Source: Tachypleus tridentatus (lineage: Eukaryota > Arthropoda > Merostomata > Xiphosura > Limulidae). From it: a stretch of DNA of 64,000 nucleotides. This document shows positions 53,792 through 64,000 of this stretch, piece by piece. The DNA lies in the NCBI RefSeq assembly GCF_004210375.1, contig NC_134825.1, forward strand, positions 43,952,348 through 44,016,347. The letters are read 5' to 3'. The first letter of the stretch is position 1. Each line of letters opens with the position of its first letter. The notes beneath the pieces were generated by a model. It worked only from the letters and a program-made list of their open reading frames with translations. It did not search any database and was not told the origin of the DNA. The position numbers were made by a program, and so were the translations under genes.

Positions 53792-54599
53792 CTGCAAGAT
53801 AAAACACTGAAAAGTTAATATTTTCCTACACTGAAAATATACTTCCAATGGAAGTTTCCCTTCTCTGCCAATCTTATTTGTTTCAGCTTTTATACCCCAC
53901 TAAATTGCCCACAGAGATTTAAATCTTATGATTCTCTTTACTTACATCAATGCACCCCCTATACCAAATATGTATATCAGCTCCCTTCTATTACTTACTA
54001 TTCACTTTTTGAGATAGTCCAAATTAAACTGGTCCAAAATTGGTCATTTTATGGGGAGGAAGGTCAGGATAGTGTTAAAGAAGGTAAGTATCATCGAAAA
54101 TACAGTGTCAGTAACTAAAACTTGTTTATTTTGATTTACACTTTAGGTAGAATCCCATATTGACAAGGTGAAGAAGCTGATGAGGACAAAGTCTACAAAG
54201 AAAGTTTCTGCATAGAAAAGTGTGTAAACATTAAAAATATAGTAACAGAACACTAGTGCAGTCTAAACTACCCCTGAAACATTTTCATTCTTTGCCAAGA
54301 CTACGTGAAATCAAATTCTTGGGCAGTAAAAGTGGACCAGCCACAGAGGTAAATTCCCAACATGTTAAAAAGAACATGAATTCTTCAAGACCCTAACCAA
54401 GCAGATGCGATTCCATGTCTAATCCTTGGAATTATAGGACTGTGGATGCAAACTGAGATCCAAAGTGTAATGGGTAGGGCATAAGGGCCATTGTATTGTT
54501 TAGACTTGTTTAGTAAGGTGATATTAGTTGAACCCAAATTGAAAGTTACAAAATGTTACATGTTAATTCACCAGAATTATGAATAGAAGACATGAAACA
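53792..54599 (-). other. Dynein intron sequence, unassigned
   Basis: No exon or identified repeat. The AAA4 Walker A exon was looked for here and not found. Confidence 0.5.
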
Positions 54600-55079
54600 C
54601 CAAAATGGTCAAATCTTTGCTCCAGCTTGAAGAAGTGCATAACACAACAAGCCAAACTCAGAAGAATTACTGGATATGTTACATCTCACTCAACCTATAG
54701 AAACAGAGATTACCTAGTTGAGTACAGGAATGATACTTTGCATGCAGATTTATAAAGAGTCAACGATCCTCTTCTCTGGTCATTGAAATAAAGAGAATGA
54801 CCAAAAAAAGAGGGGTATGCATAACCTAAACAGATAGTGTAGAGTTATCTCTGAATCACAATTATTAGGAGGCTCCCAGGTAGGCTAGTTCTGCTCCTAG
54901 CATACATCTGGAAAAAAACATCTAAGGGTATGGGTAGGATGACCTCCACCTTTGCCTTCTTCTTCTTGAATGGAATAATGAGTACAAGAATTACTCAGGA
55001 GGAATAAACCTTTGTTCTCTACTCCAGCAACTTGAAACTGGGAGTGATAAGGACTGCCATGCTCCACTAGCAGAAATAA

Positions 55080-55096
55080 GGGGGGGGGGGGGGGGG
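55080..55096 (+). repeat. G homopolymer, 17 bases
   Basis: A pure run of G on the plus strand, in a retroelement relic. It is the only long G/C homopolymer in the window. Confidence 0.95.
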
Positions 55097-55634
55097 AAAT
55101 ACTCACACTGGGGAATCCTGAGAAAGATGCTCTGCAGATAGTACAAGAGGTAAACCACATTCCCTATTTCGAAAAGCAAGCCAACTCCAATTTATTCAAT
55201 CTAGAGATCAGCAGGGATGGGCAAAATCCCCTTAGCTTTACTCATGATAGTCTATAAGTGGCAGTTCAAGAGTGTATTTGTTTTCATCTTACAATTGTGT
55301 GCCACCTGAAAAGTGCAAAAGGTGGTTTTATGGAAAATTTAATCTCAATATATCTTGTTACTGCAAAGAAATTATTGATTAGTCAACTGGAAGCTGGTGC
55401 AAATTTCAAAACAAGCTCACCTGACCAGATAACATTTGCCACAGAATGGGATCCCAATGAAAATGGCAAAATGGTACCTGAAAAAGAAATGAAGTCACTC
55501 ATCTGTTTTATAAAATGAGCCAGAGTATGAAGAATAGCTGCTGGGGGCAGGAGTGGGGCAAAAATCTTCAAAGAATGCATCTGCTAAGTAATGTATGTAA
55601 AAAAGATATAAAGGTATTAAACATGGTCTGTATA

Positions 55635-55829
55635 TTTATATGCAAAAACGGCTCATTTGGGTTGAGAAAATATTTTACATAGAAGAGAAAACAACGTTTC
55701 GACCTGAACCTGACGATGACCGAAGAAGGTCGAAACGTTGTTCGCTCTTCTATGTAAAATATTTTCTCAACCTAAACGAGCCGTTTTTGCATATAAATTT
55801 CTCAACAAGTGGGTTTCTCGACATCACTG
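55635..55829 (+). mobile_element. Short foldback element with perfect 12-bp target duplication (copy 3)
   Basis: Flanked by ATGGTCTGTATA at 55623-55634 and 55830-55841. Arms 55634-55705 and 55727-55798 are inverted copies of 72 bases with 4 mismatches. The 21-base loop begins GAACCTGACGATGACCG. After the right arm comes the tail CAACAAGTGGGTTTCTCGAC, the same tail as in the other two copies. It lies inside the DIRS-like relic, so it is younger than that relic. Confidence 0.88.
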
Positions 55830-58800
55830 ATGGTCTGTATACAAGACTGTACAATCTGAAAGGAAACACAACTGAGTTGTCAGGAATGTAGAGATATGTC
55901 AAATTTGTTTAGCTGACACTCGAATACATCTTTGTCCCTCCAATGAAAGCCCTGAGTAAGCAATACATGCCAACTGATAAACCCAACCTGTCAAAGGTTC
56001 GACATAACACCTTAGGATCCTAATAGATAAACAAACAGTGACATGAACTCCAAAACTCTTCAGTGCATGCAAAATAACACCAACTAGTCCAAACCAGGCA
56101 TAAAAGACAATCTGGAGCTGAGCATTTATAAAAAAGAAAATAGAGGAAACAAGAACTGGAGAGAAAGCCCAACCACTTCTCTAGCTGCTGAAGTTTGGGG
56201 AAAAAAGGAACTATCAAGATACAAAATGGTAAACAGTTCTGTGAACATGAATCTCAAATGAAAATTGTCCCATTCTAGATGGGAGCATCTATGTTCAAAG
56301 CCAGAGGTTGGAAAAATATAGAACCAGAAGGATGGGAGCTGGGCACTCCAGTGAGTGACAAAACCAATGTACTGAATCATCCTGAAAGGAGAGGTGATAA
56401 AATGAAAAAAACTGTGGTTCAACCATCAATTCTGTGGGAAGAATTTCAATGAGACATGATAACTTATTGGCCACTGAATGTGACAAGATCTGAGAACAAT
56501 CTAATGACTGTGGGCCAAAAGGAAATGATCCAATATCAGAAAAAAGTAACCTGCAGTTTGTGTCCACTTGCGAAGAAATATATAACAACATTAAATGTCT
56601 GTGTGAAGCATTACTACCTTCTCTCACAACAATTTAGAGCCTGAAACATAGCTCATTAAATCACTAGAAGTGCTAAAAGATTGATGTGAAGAGAAACTTC
56701 TTCTTTCATAAACAGGCCTTTGAATTCCACATTCCCTACACAAGCTTCTCATTCCTAGAGAGAACCATCTATGAAAGCATGTATCTCAGGATGTTACGTT
56801 GTCCCTGTACAAACACTAGTTAAGATCAAATGGGCTGGAAACCAACAGGGTCATTGGACAATACATCATATCCTTGCAAATGTTCTAATGGTCCCATAAT
56901 GACCACTGAAGAAAATTCCTGTGGGTCTAACCAAAAGAATTAGCAATTCCAATGATGCCCACATCCCTAAAAGAAGAATAAGCTGTACATGTTGGTGGAA
57001 AAGGAGATAACAGTATTAGAAAAATAGCGTGTTCCATGGCATGAAGCTTGTGGGGGGAAAAGGGTTTGACTGGGATGTGAACTGAAAAAATATCTCAAAA
57101 TGGATGAGGCACTGTGAAGAAGTAAGAACAAAGTTCTCTGTTTGGACAAAAAATCCAGCTCTCACAGCTACAGATAAAATAATTCTAGTGTGACACTTTG
57201 CCAAGTGGAGGGAAGTAGTAAGAAGAATCCAGCCTTCAATATAATGGTGAGTTGGAATGTGAACTGAGTGAAAATGATGTGAAAAGGATATGATTATCCA
57301 GCAAAAGGCATATGGGATGAATGCAAGGCCAAGTGGTAGAGCACAAAACTGAAAAATTTGTCTATCATGCAGAGAAGATCCTGAATGGCTTGTGCTTAAC
57401 AACTGGATATAAGACAAAACTTGAGGAGAATAAAGACAAGTTTTATGGTATACAATGGAAGATGAAATGTTAAATGATGGACCAAGCCTCTGGTAAGAAC
57501 CTGAATGAGCCATTGACTGAAAGCAAAAGTCTCCCATAGAGACCCAAAATGGTCTGAGTTGAGCAACCAGAGGGTAGGTTACTTATGTTGTTGTTGGCAC
57601 TCCACATGAAAACAAGATGTCTGTTGATAAGGGTGTAACCTCCATATTTTCCAATAGAATTTGGAGGTGATGCAGGAGGTCTGAATACCTCAACAGGAGA
57701 TGTAGTTAAACCACTATGTAAAAGACTAGAAAAGGTGAAAATGAGACACATCCAGTCAAGATTCCTTGGACACTAAAATAAATTCAAAAGATCAAATGTC
57801 TGAAAAAAAAGAAGCTTCTCAGAGACCTATAAGGGCTGAAGAAGGAAGTTAAACACTCTCAAGCAAGGCATCTTTCTCCAAAAGATACCAGCAACAAATT
57901 ACTAGAGATCAACAAAAGAGCAACAGTTGATAATCTTACCAAAGTAGAAGTTCAATAACTAACTAAGATCCCTGAAAATTGAGCAGAATACCTATGAAAG
58001 GCCTCATATAACAGTTGCAAAGATGATAAAGAACAAAAAACTGCAAAAAAGGAGCAGTCAAATCCTGTAAAACTGGGTGAGGGTGAGAAGAATAGAAACA
58101 TAAGTCAGAGGAGTTGCAAAAAAAAAGAAGAAAAACATCCAGCTTCTAAAAATCTAAATATGGGTCCTCCAAGCAATGGAAAGATAAAGCACATTTATCC
58201 AATAAACTAGGAAGACAAGGCATGACAGCAGCCTCTCTCAATTTATCTACTAATCTCTGAGCATGCAGAGCAATGTCTGGTGAAGGTGAACAAGGTAATT
58301 AGCCAAATGACTTACTCCATGCAAAGTAGAAGAAGAATTTTAAGCCACAGAAGAAAAGTCATAAAAAATGTGATGTACTAGTTGCAAAAGAAAATGAAGG
58401 AGGTGGGATGTCTGTTCAGAGCTAATGATTAACTGACTGAGTAATGAAAGGAGCCAGAAAAAATAAAGAGTTTAAATTCTCATCAGTCCATTCCTGATCC
58501 TCCTACAAGGTCAGCCTTTGATCTTGCAGAAGAAGAAACATTAGTCCTCAAGAAAAACTCCACCTGTCAATATATTCAAAAGGGTTGTCTCCCCTGTCAC
58601 CCTGGTAACACTGGATCCATATGTGGCAGATTAGGAACACTAGGAAACTCAATACCAGAAACATGAGAATTGATATCTAAACCATCTAATAATTTTAATT
58701 TTTTGTAATTGAAATGAAAGAAAAAAGACAATAACCTCAAAACACAATAATACGGGTTGAAAACAAAATTGTCCAAAGTGGTTGGTTGTTTAGTCATTTG

Positions 58801-59357
58801 GAATTTACTGGTACAAAGCAACAAACAACTATGTTATCTGTGCAAAACAACTGGTAAGAAATGTAAAAGTAAAATTATTATAAAATGTAAAAAATTAATC
58901 AAGTTAAAACAAAGGAATGTTCACAATTCAAATTAAAGACTTAAAAAGAATTTATAAGGCCAATAGCTCATAAAAAGTTAGAAACATGAGGAAGGTGGAC
59001 AGTGTCACCAGCATCAATAATACCGTCCAACGTTACAGAAATGACGTCTAAAATGGTGCTGCCATTCAGAGTCATAATGACAGCTCAACAGTAAAACATG
59101 GGCTACTGTGACTTTGAACAATCAGTCCCAAATAAAAGAAAATTATGAGCTAAAAACTGTAACCAATACATAGCCTAATTAGGACAACTTCCTTTTTCCA
59201 TTTCTTTCAGAAACAAGACAGCCAAAGAACAAAAGAAGGTTTGATCTCTAAAAGCTTGTTATGATGTTGCCCTCTCCAAGTTAAATCCCAACTGGTATGA
59301 GCCAAAGCCTTCAATGCAGGACTATAGACCATATACAGGATATGTATGGCCATGATG

Positions 59358-62330
59358 TCACCAGAGCAGATAGACAGCTAAAGTGTCAGTGAGTTTGTTC
59401 CCATGAATACTGATGTAGCCAGGTATCCACAAAAACTGGATAAAAACAGAAGATAAAGAAAAATGGGCCAGTACTTTTTGAATATCAATAAGAACAGGGT
59501 GATTATTAAGGCTAAGTAATTCCAGTATCAGTAAAGAGCTAAGAGAGTTGGTGTAAACAGTACATTCTGTATACTGCATAGCTTCCAGGATAAGAGCTAT
59601 GGTACCCAACTCAGAAGAAAACACTACAACTGTAGAGAAGATCTTGTGAGCAGCCACCGAGCCACAATAAACCATGGCAGATCTCAAAGAGTCACCTGAT
59701 TTTGAACCATCAGTATAAATAGAAGAATAGTTCAAAAGATGTTCAGAAAAGACAAAAAAGGGTACTTCCAATAGGAAGTATCTACCTTCCTCAGATAACT
59801 GAAAGAAAGATCACAAGTAGGGATGGTAACAAGCCATAGCAGGATGGGCTGATTAGTAAAGGCACCAATATCATCCAATGATACACGCATTAACTTAATG
59901 TTGAGAACAGTAGGACTAGGTGGGATGCTATAATAAGAATTAAAATTTAATGGCATACTGCAAGAAAAGTTGCTATTTATGGAGGTAAAGAGAGGGTTTG
60001 TGGGACTAAGTGTACAAACTCTGGATTAGACAAGTGTGGAGATCCCCCATGAAGAGTCAATGCTCCAGATGGTGAATGGGGTTCAGCACCTCCAAGGTTG
60101 AGATCCTGGCAGAACCATCTATCAGAGACCCATAGTCCAATTTGGAGCATTAAGTATTAATTAGCTCCCCAAGAGGTAGAAAAGAGGATACAAAGAATGT
60201 ACAGTGCCTTGAACATGTGACATAATAACTGCTTGATGTGAAGAATGAAAATCAGCTTACGGTGAAATATAAGCCCCAAGATATTTGCCTCAGTCACTCA
60301 ATTGCTAGCAAAGGTGTATGCAAATAGTTTTAAAGAAAGGAAATGTAAAATTGTTAGCTGTGGCCCACTTCAACAAGTAACTGAGGGCAGTCTGAAGATA
60401 CCTTTTAATAAACCTCATGTTCAACAACCAACATGGCATTAATCTTGGTACTGAAAAGTGTCACACTTAAGACACAGCCCAGAAAGACTCCAAGTTCTTG
60501 TGGATTTGGATGTTTGGTGTTTTACCGTGTAAAGCAACTAGGCTATCTATGCATTCTTGTGGAAAAGAATGGGAACTGTCAAACCAACATAGACTTGAAA
60601 TTACCTGTCCAGTAAAAAGTTCCAAATAAAAATGGGCAAATGGCCTCATAACACATAGAAGTGAAAGCCCTGCAAAATGCTGTATCTCCATGTAGTGTCA
60701 TAAGCCTTCTCAAGGTCAAAAAACAGATAAATGAGATGTTTCCTCTTGAGGAAGGCTTCCATAATTGACATTTCAAGTCAAATCAGGTGAAGCACTGTCA
60801 AAAGAACCCATACTACGTAGACAAGAGAAGGTCATTTGATTAAAAAAAGCCATACCAAACTAAAATTAACCATCCTCTCTAAGACCTTATAGTGACAATT
60901 GGTGAAAGCAATTGAACGACAGTTAGAAGGAATCATGGGCTTAGAGAAATGGAAGACAACAGCCTATATCAAGTATTAGGAAAAACTTTCTTCTCCAAGA
61001 TTAGGTTAAAAACTACTATAATAATAGCAAGAGAAAGAGATGAGAGATGCTACAGCATCTAATAATAAATATTATCAGGTCTGACCAACATACTGCCAGA
61101 CTAAGGAAGAGAAGCTTGAGTTAAACCAGTGTAAATGGATGATTATAGTCATAAAGACAATTCGCTCAAAAGGAAAGAGGCGCTCACTCCACCTGAGACT
61201 TAATGACCAAGAAGGTGAAGGAAGAAACAGGGGTATTAGATGCATGAGAAAAGCTCTTGCTGAGAGTATTGGCAATGTTCTGACATCAGCAACTTCCTGG
61301 CCTTTGGAGAGTAGGATGAAAATGAGACAGGAAGTATACTTCCAACTGACCCCCCAAATCTTGTACCATATGATTCTGGAACTGGTGATAGAATTAATTC
61401 TAGTTGTGAACTTAATCCAAGATTCCTTCTGGCTTAAATATCTAATCTGCCATGCATGGGTGTGAGCCTGCTGGAAAGCAATGGGTTCAAAAGAGTAGTA
61501 TACCTGAAAAAGGCATCCAAGACCTGTTTCTGAGCCTTCCATGCCTCCTGGAAAGCAGGACTCCACGCTGGGCGAGGACACCATGGAAAACGTGTTGAGG
61601 TCTTAGGAATAGACTAAATAGCTGCCTGGACAATACACTCAGTTACTACAACCACACAGTCATCTATTGATGGCAGACAGATGACAGCAGGATTAAGTTT
61701 CAATTGGGTGATGAAATAGGGTTGGTTGGCTTGATCCAACTTCAGTCAAAGAACATGGGTTTAGTAGCACTGGCTATGTCTAATATCCCTCAAAATGACA
61801 GGAAAATGATTACTACCCTGTGGGTCACTGTCAAACCTCCAAGAAAAGTGAAAGGGATAGACAGAGAGATCAATGTCAATAAAAAAGCTGACTATGTGTA
61901 TGAAAATTAGTATAAAAAACCACTATTGAAAAAAGAAAGGTTGTGATCTCAGAGCATATACTCTATAGAACAACCCATCCCAACAGTACCAGAGGGGATT
62001 ATGCCTATTAAAATCTCCCATGATTAGAAAAGGAGATGGCAACTCTTCAACAAGGGCATGAAGGTCTAATTCATTATCAGTTTCTCCAGGAGACAGGTAG
62101 TGAGAATAAACAGTGATGGTATGTCCCTAAAAAAAAAAGGGCTGCAACTGCCTCCAAGGATGTATCGAGCTGCAAAGACAAGGTGGTCACATGCTGGTCG
62201 ACCAGCAGTACTACCCCTTCAGGGACTTGTCCATTACACAACATGTCATGCCAGTATAAAGAAAACTGCTGAAAGGGGGCTGTATGGGTAGGTTTCAGAA
62301 ATATGTCCTGTAAAGAATTACACACAGGAT
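59358..62330 (-). pseudogene. LINE ORF2 (endonuclease, reverse transcriptase, RNase H), disrupted
   Basis: Endonuclease text at 62077-62325: LQDIFLKPTHTAPFQQFSLY, then GVVLLVDQHV. The endonuclease-RT linker at 61075-61584 reads AFQQAHTHAWQIRYLSQKES then WIKFTTRINSITSS. RT fragments at 60467-60776. RNase H at 59358-59771: SIYTDGSKSGDS with the first catalytic Asp, SSELGTIALILEAMQ with the Glu, and VYTNSLSSLL, where the third catalytic Asp is replaced by Asn. WIPGYISIHGNKLTDT closes the domain. Confidence 0.85.
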
Positions 62331-62435
62331 AATAGGAATCAATTAAGGTATCATCATTAGAACAGAAACCTCAACAATTCCACTGTAGCAAAGTGGCCAT
62401 ATTTACTTAAGTGGAAAAAAACTGGGTGGATAACC

Positions 62436-63215
62436 CTACAGTTTATGACTATGCTGTTTTTCTTTATTAGAAGGAGGCCTGTCAACCTCCACGGATCCTA
62501 CCATGGGTTCAGCAGATAGTTCTCTGTTGGTGGACATAGATTCTAGCAACTGAGAGAGTGAACCAATAATTGTTCTGCATCTCAGGGCTGAAGAAGATAG
62601 ACCTAAGCAAATGCAAAAAGCTGGGGTCAAAGAAAGTGGACCTGGGCAGTCACTGGAAAGAATGGTGGTGATAGAGACAGGAGTAGATGTTGACTTGTCA
62701 ACTTGCTTATCCACAGAGAGCAAATGACTCTTCATGGTGGAGAGAAAACCATTATAATTAATATAGTGCAGTTCTAGTTCACACTTGTAGGTGTCATGGT
62801 CTTTGTCATCACAATGAGCACATGTCACAGAACCATGACTAGATGCCTTAGAAAGACCTCACCTTTAACACTGGAAACATCTGAAAGGATTGGGAATACA
62901 TAGCTGTGCCTTTCAATTTTAGATATCATGCCTTGACAGCAGCAGATGGACAAGGTGATGTAAACATCAAAATCAGAACATTGATAAACAGCATAATTCT
63001 ATCTTTACAAGTGGAAATATGTTGCACATCAGAAATTCTTTGGCTTGAGAAACCAGTGAGGATCTACAACTTGGGATATATTTCAAATCCCTCTTGACAA
63101 TAACTCTTTGTGAAAAAATCAAAGTAGCGTGAAGAGTAACCTCAATGTGGATACCCTCAATGGCCTTCCAATTCAAAAGGAGTTCAGTGTGTTTTAGAGT
63201 AGATATTTTCACCAA
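62436..63215 (-). pseudogene. LINE ORF1 (gag-like), disrupted
   Basis: The upstream frame reads VKISTLKHTELLLNWKAIEG then IHIEVTLHATLIFSQRVIVK, typical of Jockey-type ORF1. Then comes a broken first zinc knuckle (FRCFQC), and at the start of the 62436-62828 frame a perfect second knuckle CAHCDDKDHDTYKC (CX2CX4HX4C). An RNA-binding chaperone role is known for the family. This copy is dead. Confidence 0.85.
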
Positions 63216-63890
63216 GACATTCCTATATCATGCCTTCTTGACTGACTTTGGACAGCCTGAAAATCCCTCTAATTCCTTCTGAATAAGAAAGAGGCATTTG
63301 CCCCAAAATTTTGTTAGACAAGGAATGAAAAATCAGAAAACGAGGTAAAGAATCAAGAGGAGTTTAAAATCAGTGGTCAAAATCGTAAAGGTGTGACCAT
63401 TTACCAATCAGTTGTGTTTTTACCATTTTATTTTTGGTTTTGATAGGAGGATCCATAATAAAAGGAGCATGATTTAGTGTCCACTGATCCCACCAACCAT
63501 GGAGTCCTACAAGGGGATGCACTACAGTGCCAAACACAAACACTGCAGCAATGCCAGGGTTTTGTGAACACTACCCAAACACCAGCATAAAACATAATGT
63601 CTAAGGATGCCCAACACTAGAACTTGGTTAATCCTAGCTTAACAGAACCAGCCAATCAGCCCTTAGGGGGCCCCCAAGGCCACCTATCTACAGGAAATCA
63701 AGGACAAAGCAGTGTGCTGGGTTTAGACAGCTGAACTACAAGGTTCCCTGCCTCTCCTACACAGGTCACCACTCATGACAAACACTTGTTTAGATACTTA
63801 GATCCCAGAGGAGATAAACTGAAAATACAGAACCTTACCTGGAAGGAACCCCTTCCCATGTACAGAATACAGGAGTCCACCTCGAAGGGG

Positions 63891-64000
63891 ATGTATATAT
63901 AATGAAAGTTATGCAATACATAAGAGAAACCTATAAAAAGCATGTAAAACCTTTATCATAACATTCTGCAATTTCTGCAAGAAGTTCTAAGTGTTGAATA
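63891..64000. other. AT-rich DNA at right edge
   Basis: Short unassigned stretch, presumably still dynein intron. No feature seen. Confidence 0.4.

Larger units (their letters stand above)
54600..58850 (-). mobile_element. DIRS-like retroelement relic (copy C)
   Basis: The minus frame 57016-57537 gives a readable RT: RQIFQFCALPLGLAFIPYAF, then HHYIEGWILLTTSLHLAKCH (the catalytic YxDD position is decayed to YIEG), then ILSVAVRAGFFVQTENFVLT. Downstream, 56126-56422 reads VTHWSAQLPSFWFYIFPTSG, then HRCSHLEWDN, which looks like the following RNase H region. Upstream frames at 57470-57751 and 58597-58824 would be gag-like or RT N-terminal. All frames are broken. A foldback element is inserted at 55635. 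Confidence 0.6.
58870..63890 (-). mobile_element. Jockey-type non-LTR retrotransposon (LINE), near full length, decayed
   Basis: In minus-strand order: a 5' region near 63890-63250, ORF1 with a zinc knuckle, endonuclease, reverse transcriptase, RNase H, then a 3' region that still reads VTLDGIIDAGDTVHLPHVSN near 58990-59040, the typical end of the ORF2 C-terminus. All frames are broken by many indels and stops. Boundaries are approximate. It points in the same direction as the dynein gene. Confidence 0.85.

Overview
Eukaryotic, AT-rich, intron-dominated DNA carrying the middle of one large protein-coding gene, mobile-element relics and a very long tandem satellite. The tRNA-derived SINEs at the left edge resemble a family I associate with horseshoe crab genomes, so an arthropod, probably a chelicerate, is the best guess. 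That rests on memory and not on a search.

Layout. Bases 1-965 hold two oppositely oriented tRNA-derived SINEs around a palindromic foldback. Bases 966-22195 are a single-orientation tandem array of a 33-bp monomer (about 640 units by length), which runs straight into a gap of exactly 500 N (22196-22695). From 22696 to the right edge the window lies within one minus-strand gene. Thirteen exons between 53791 and 23343 encode part of an axonemal dynein heavy chain, best matched by memory to DNAH2 (inner-arm 1-beta heavy chain). They cover the later part of AAA4, the stalk (coiled coil 1, microtubule-binding tip, coiled coil 2) and most of AAA5. All splice junctions are GT-AG and all reading phases agree. 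The one exception is the last exon, which carries one extra base.

The introns hold three decayed minus-strand DIRS-like retroelements (about 25.65-27.64, 28.62-32.25 and 54.6-58.85 kb), one near full-length but decayed Jockey-type LINE (about 58.87-63.89 kb, minus) and one complete but dead Tc1 transposon (33005-34628, TA target duplication). They also hold three short foldback elements with 12-13 bp target duplications, and two diverged copies of an unidentified repeat, one interrupted by the Tc1 element and one showing the empty site. A decayed tandem repeat of about 48 bp lies at 48.8-49.7 kb.

The N-terminal part of the dynein (including the AAA4 Walker A) must lie beyond the right edge. 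The C-terminal part (AAA6 onward) is not seen to the left of 23343. The 33-bp array therefore either sits inside a giant dynein intron or marks a misjoin at the gap. Apart from the dynein I see no convincing host gene. The long open frames in the array are artefacts of a monomer whose length is a multiple of three.
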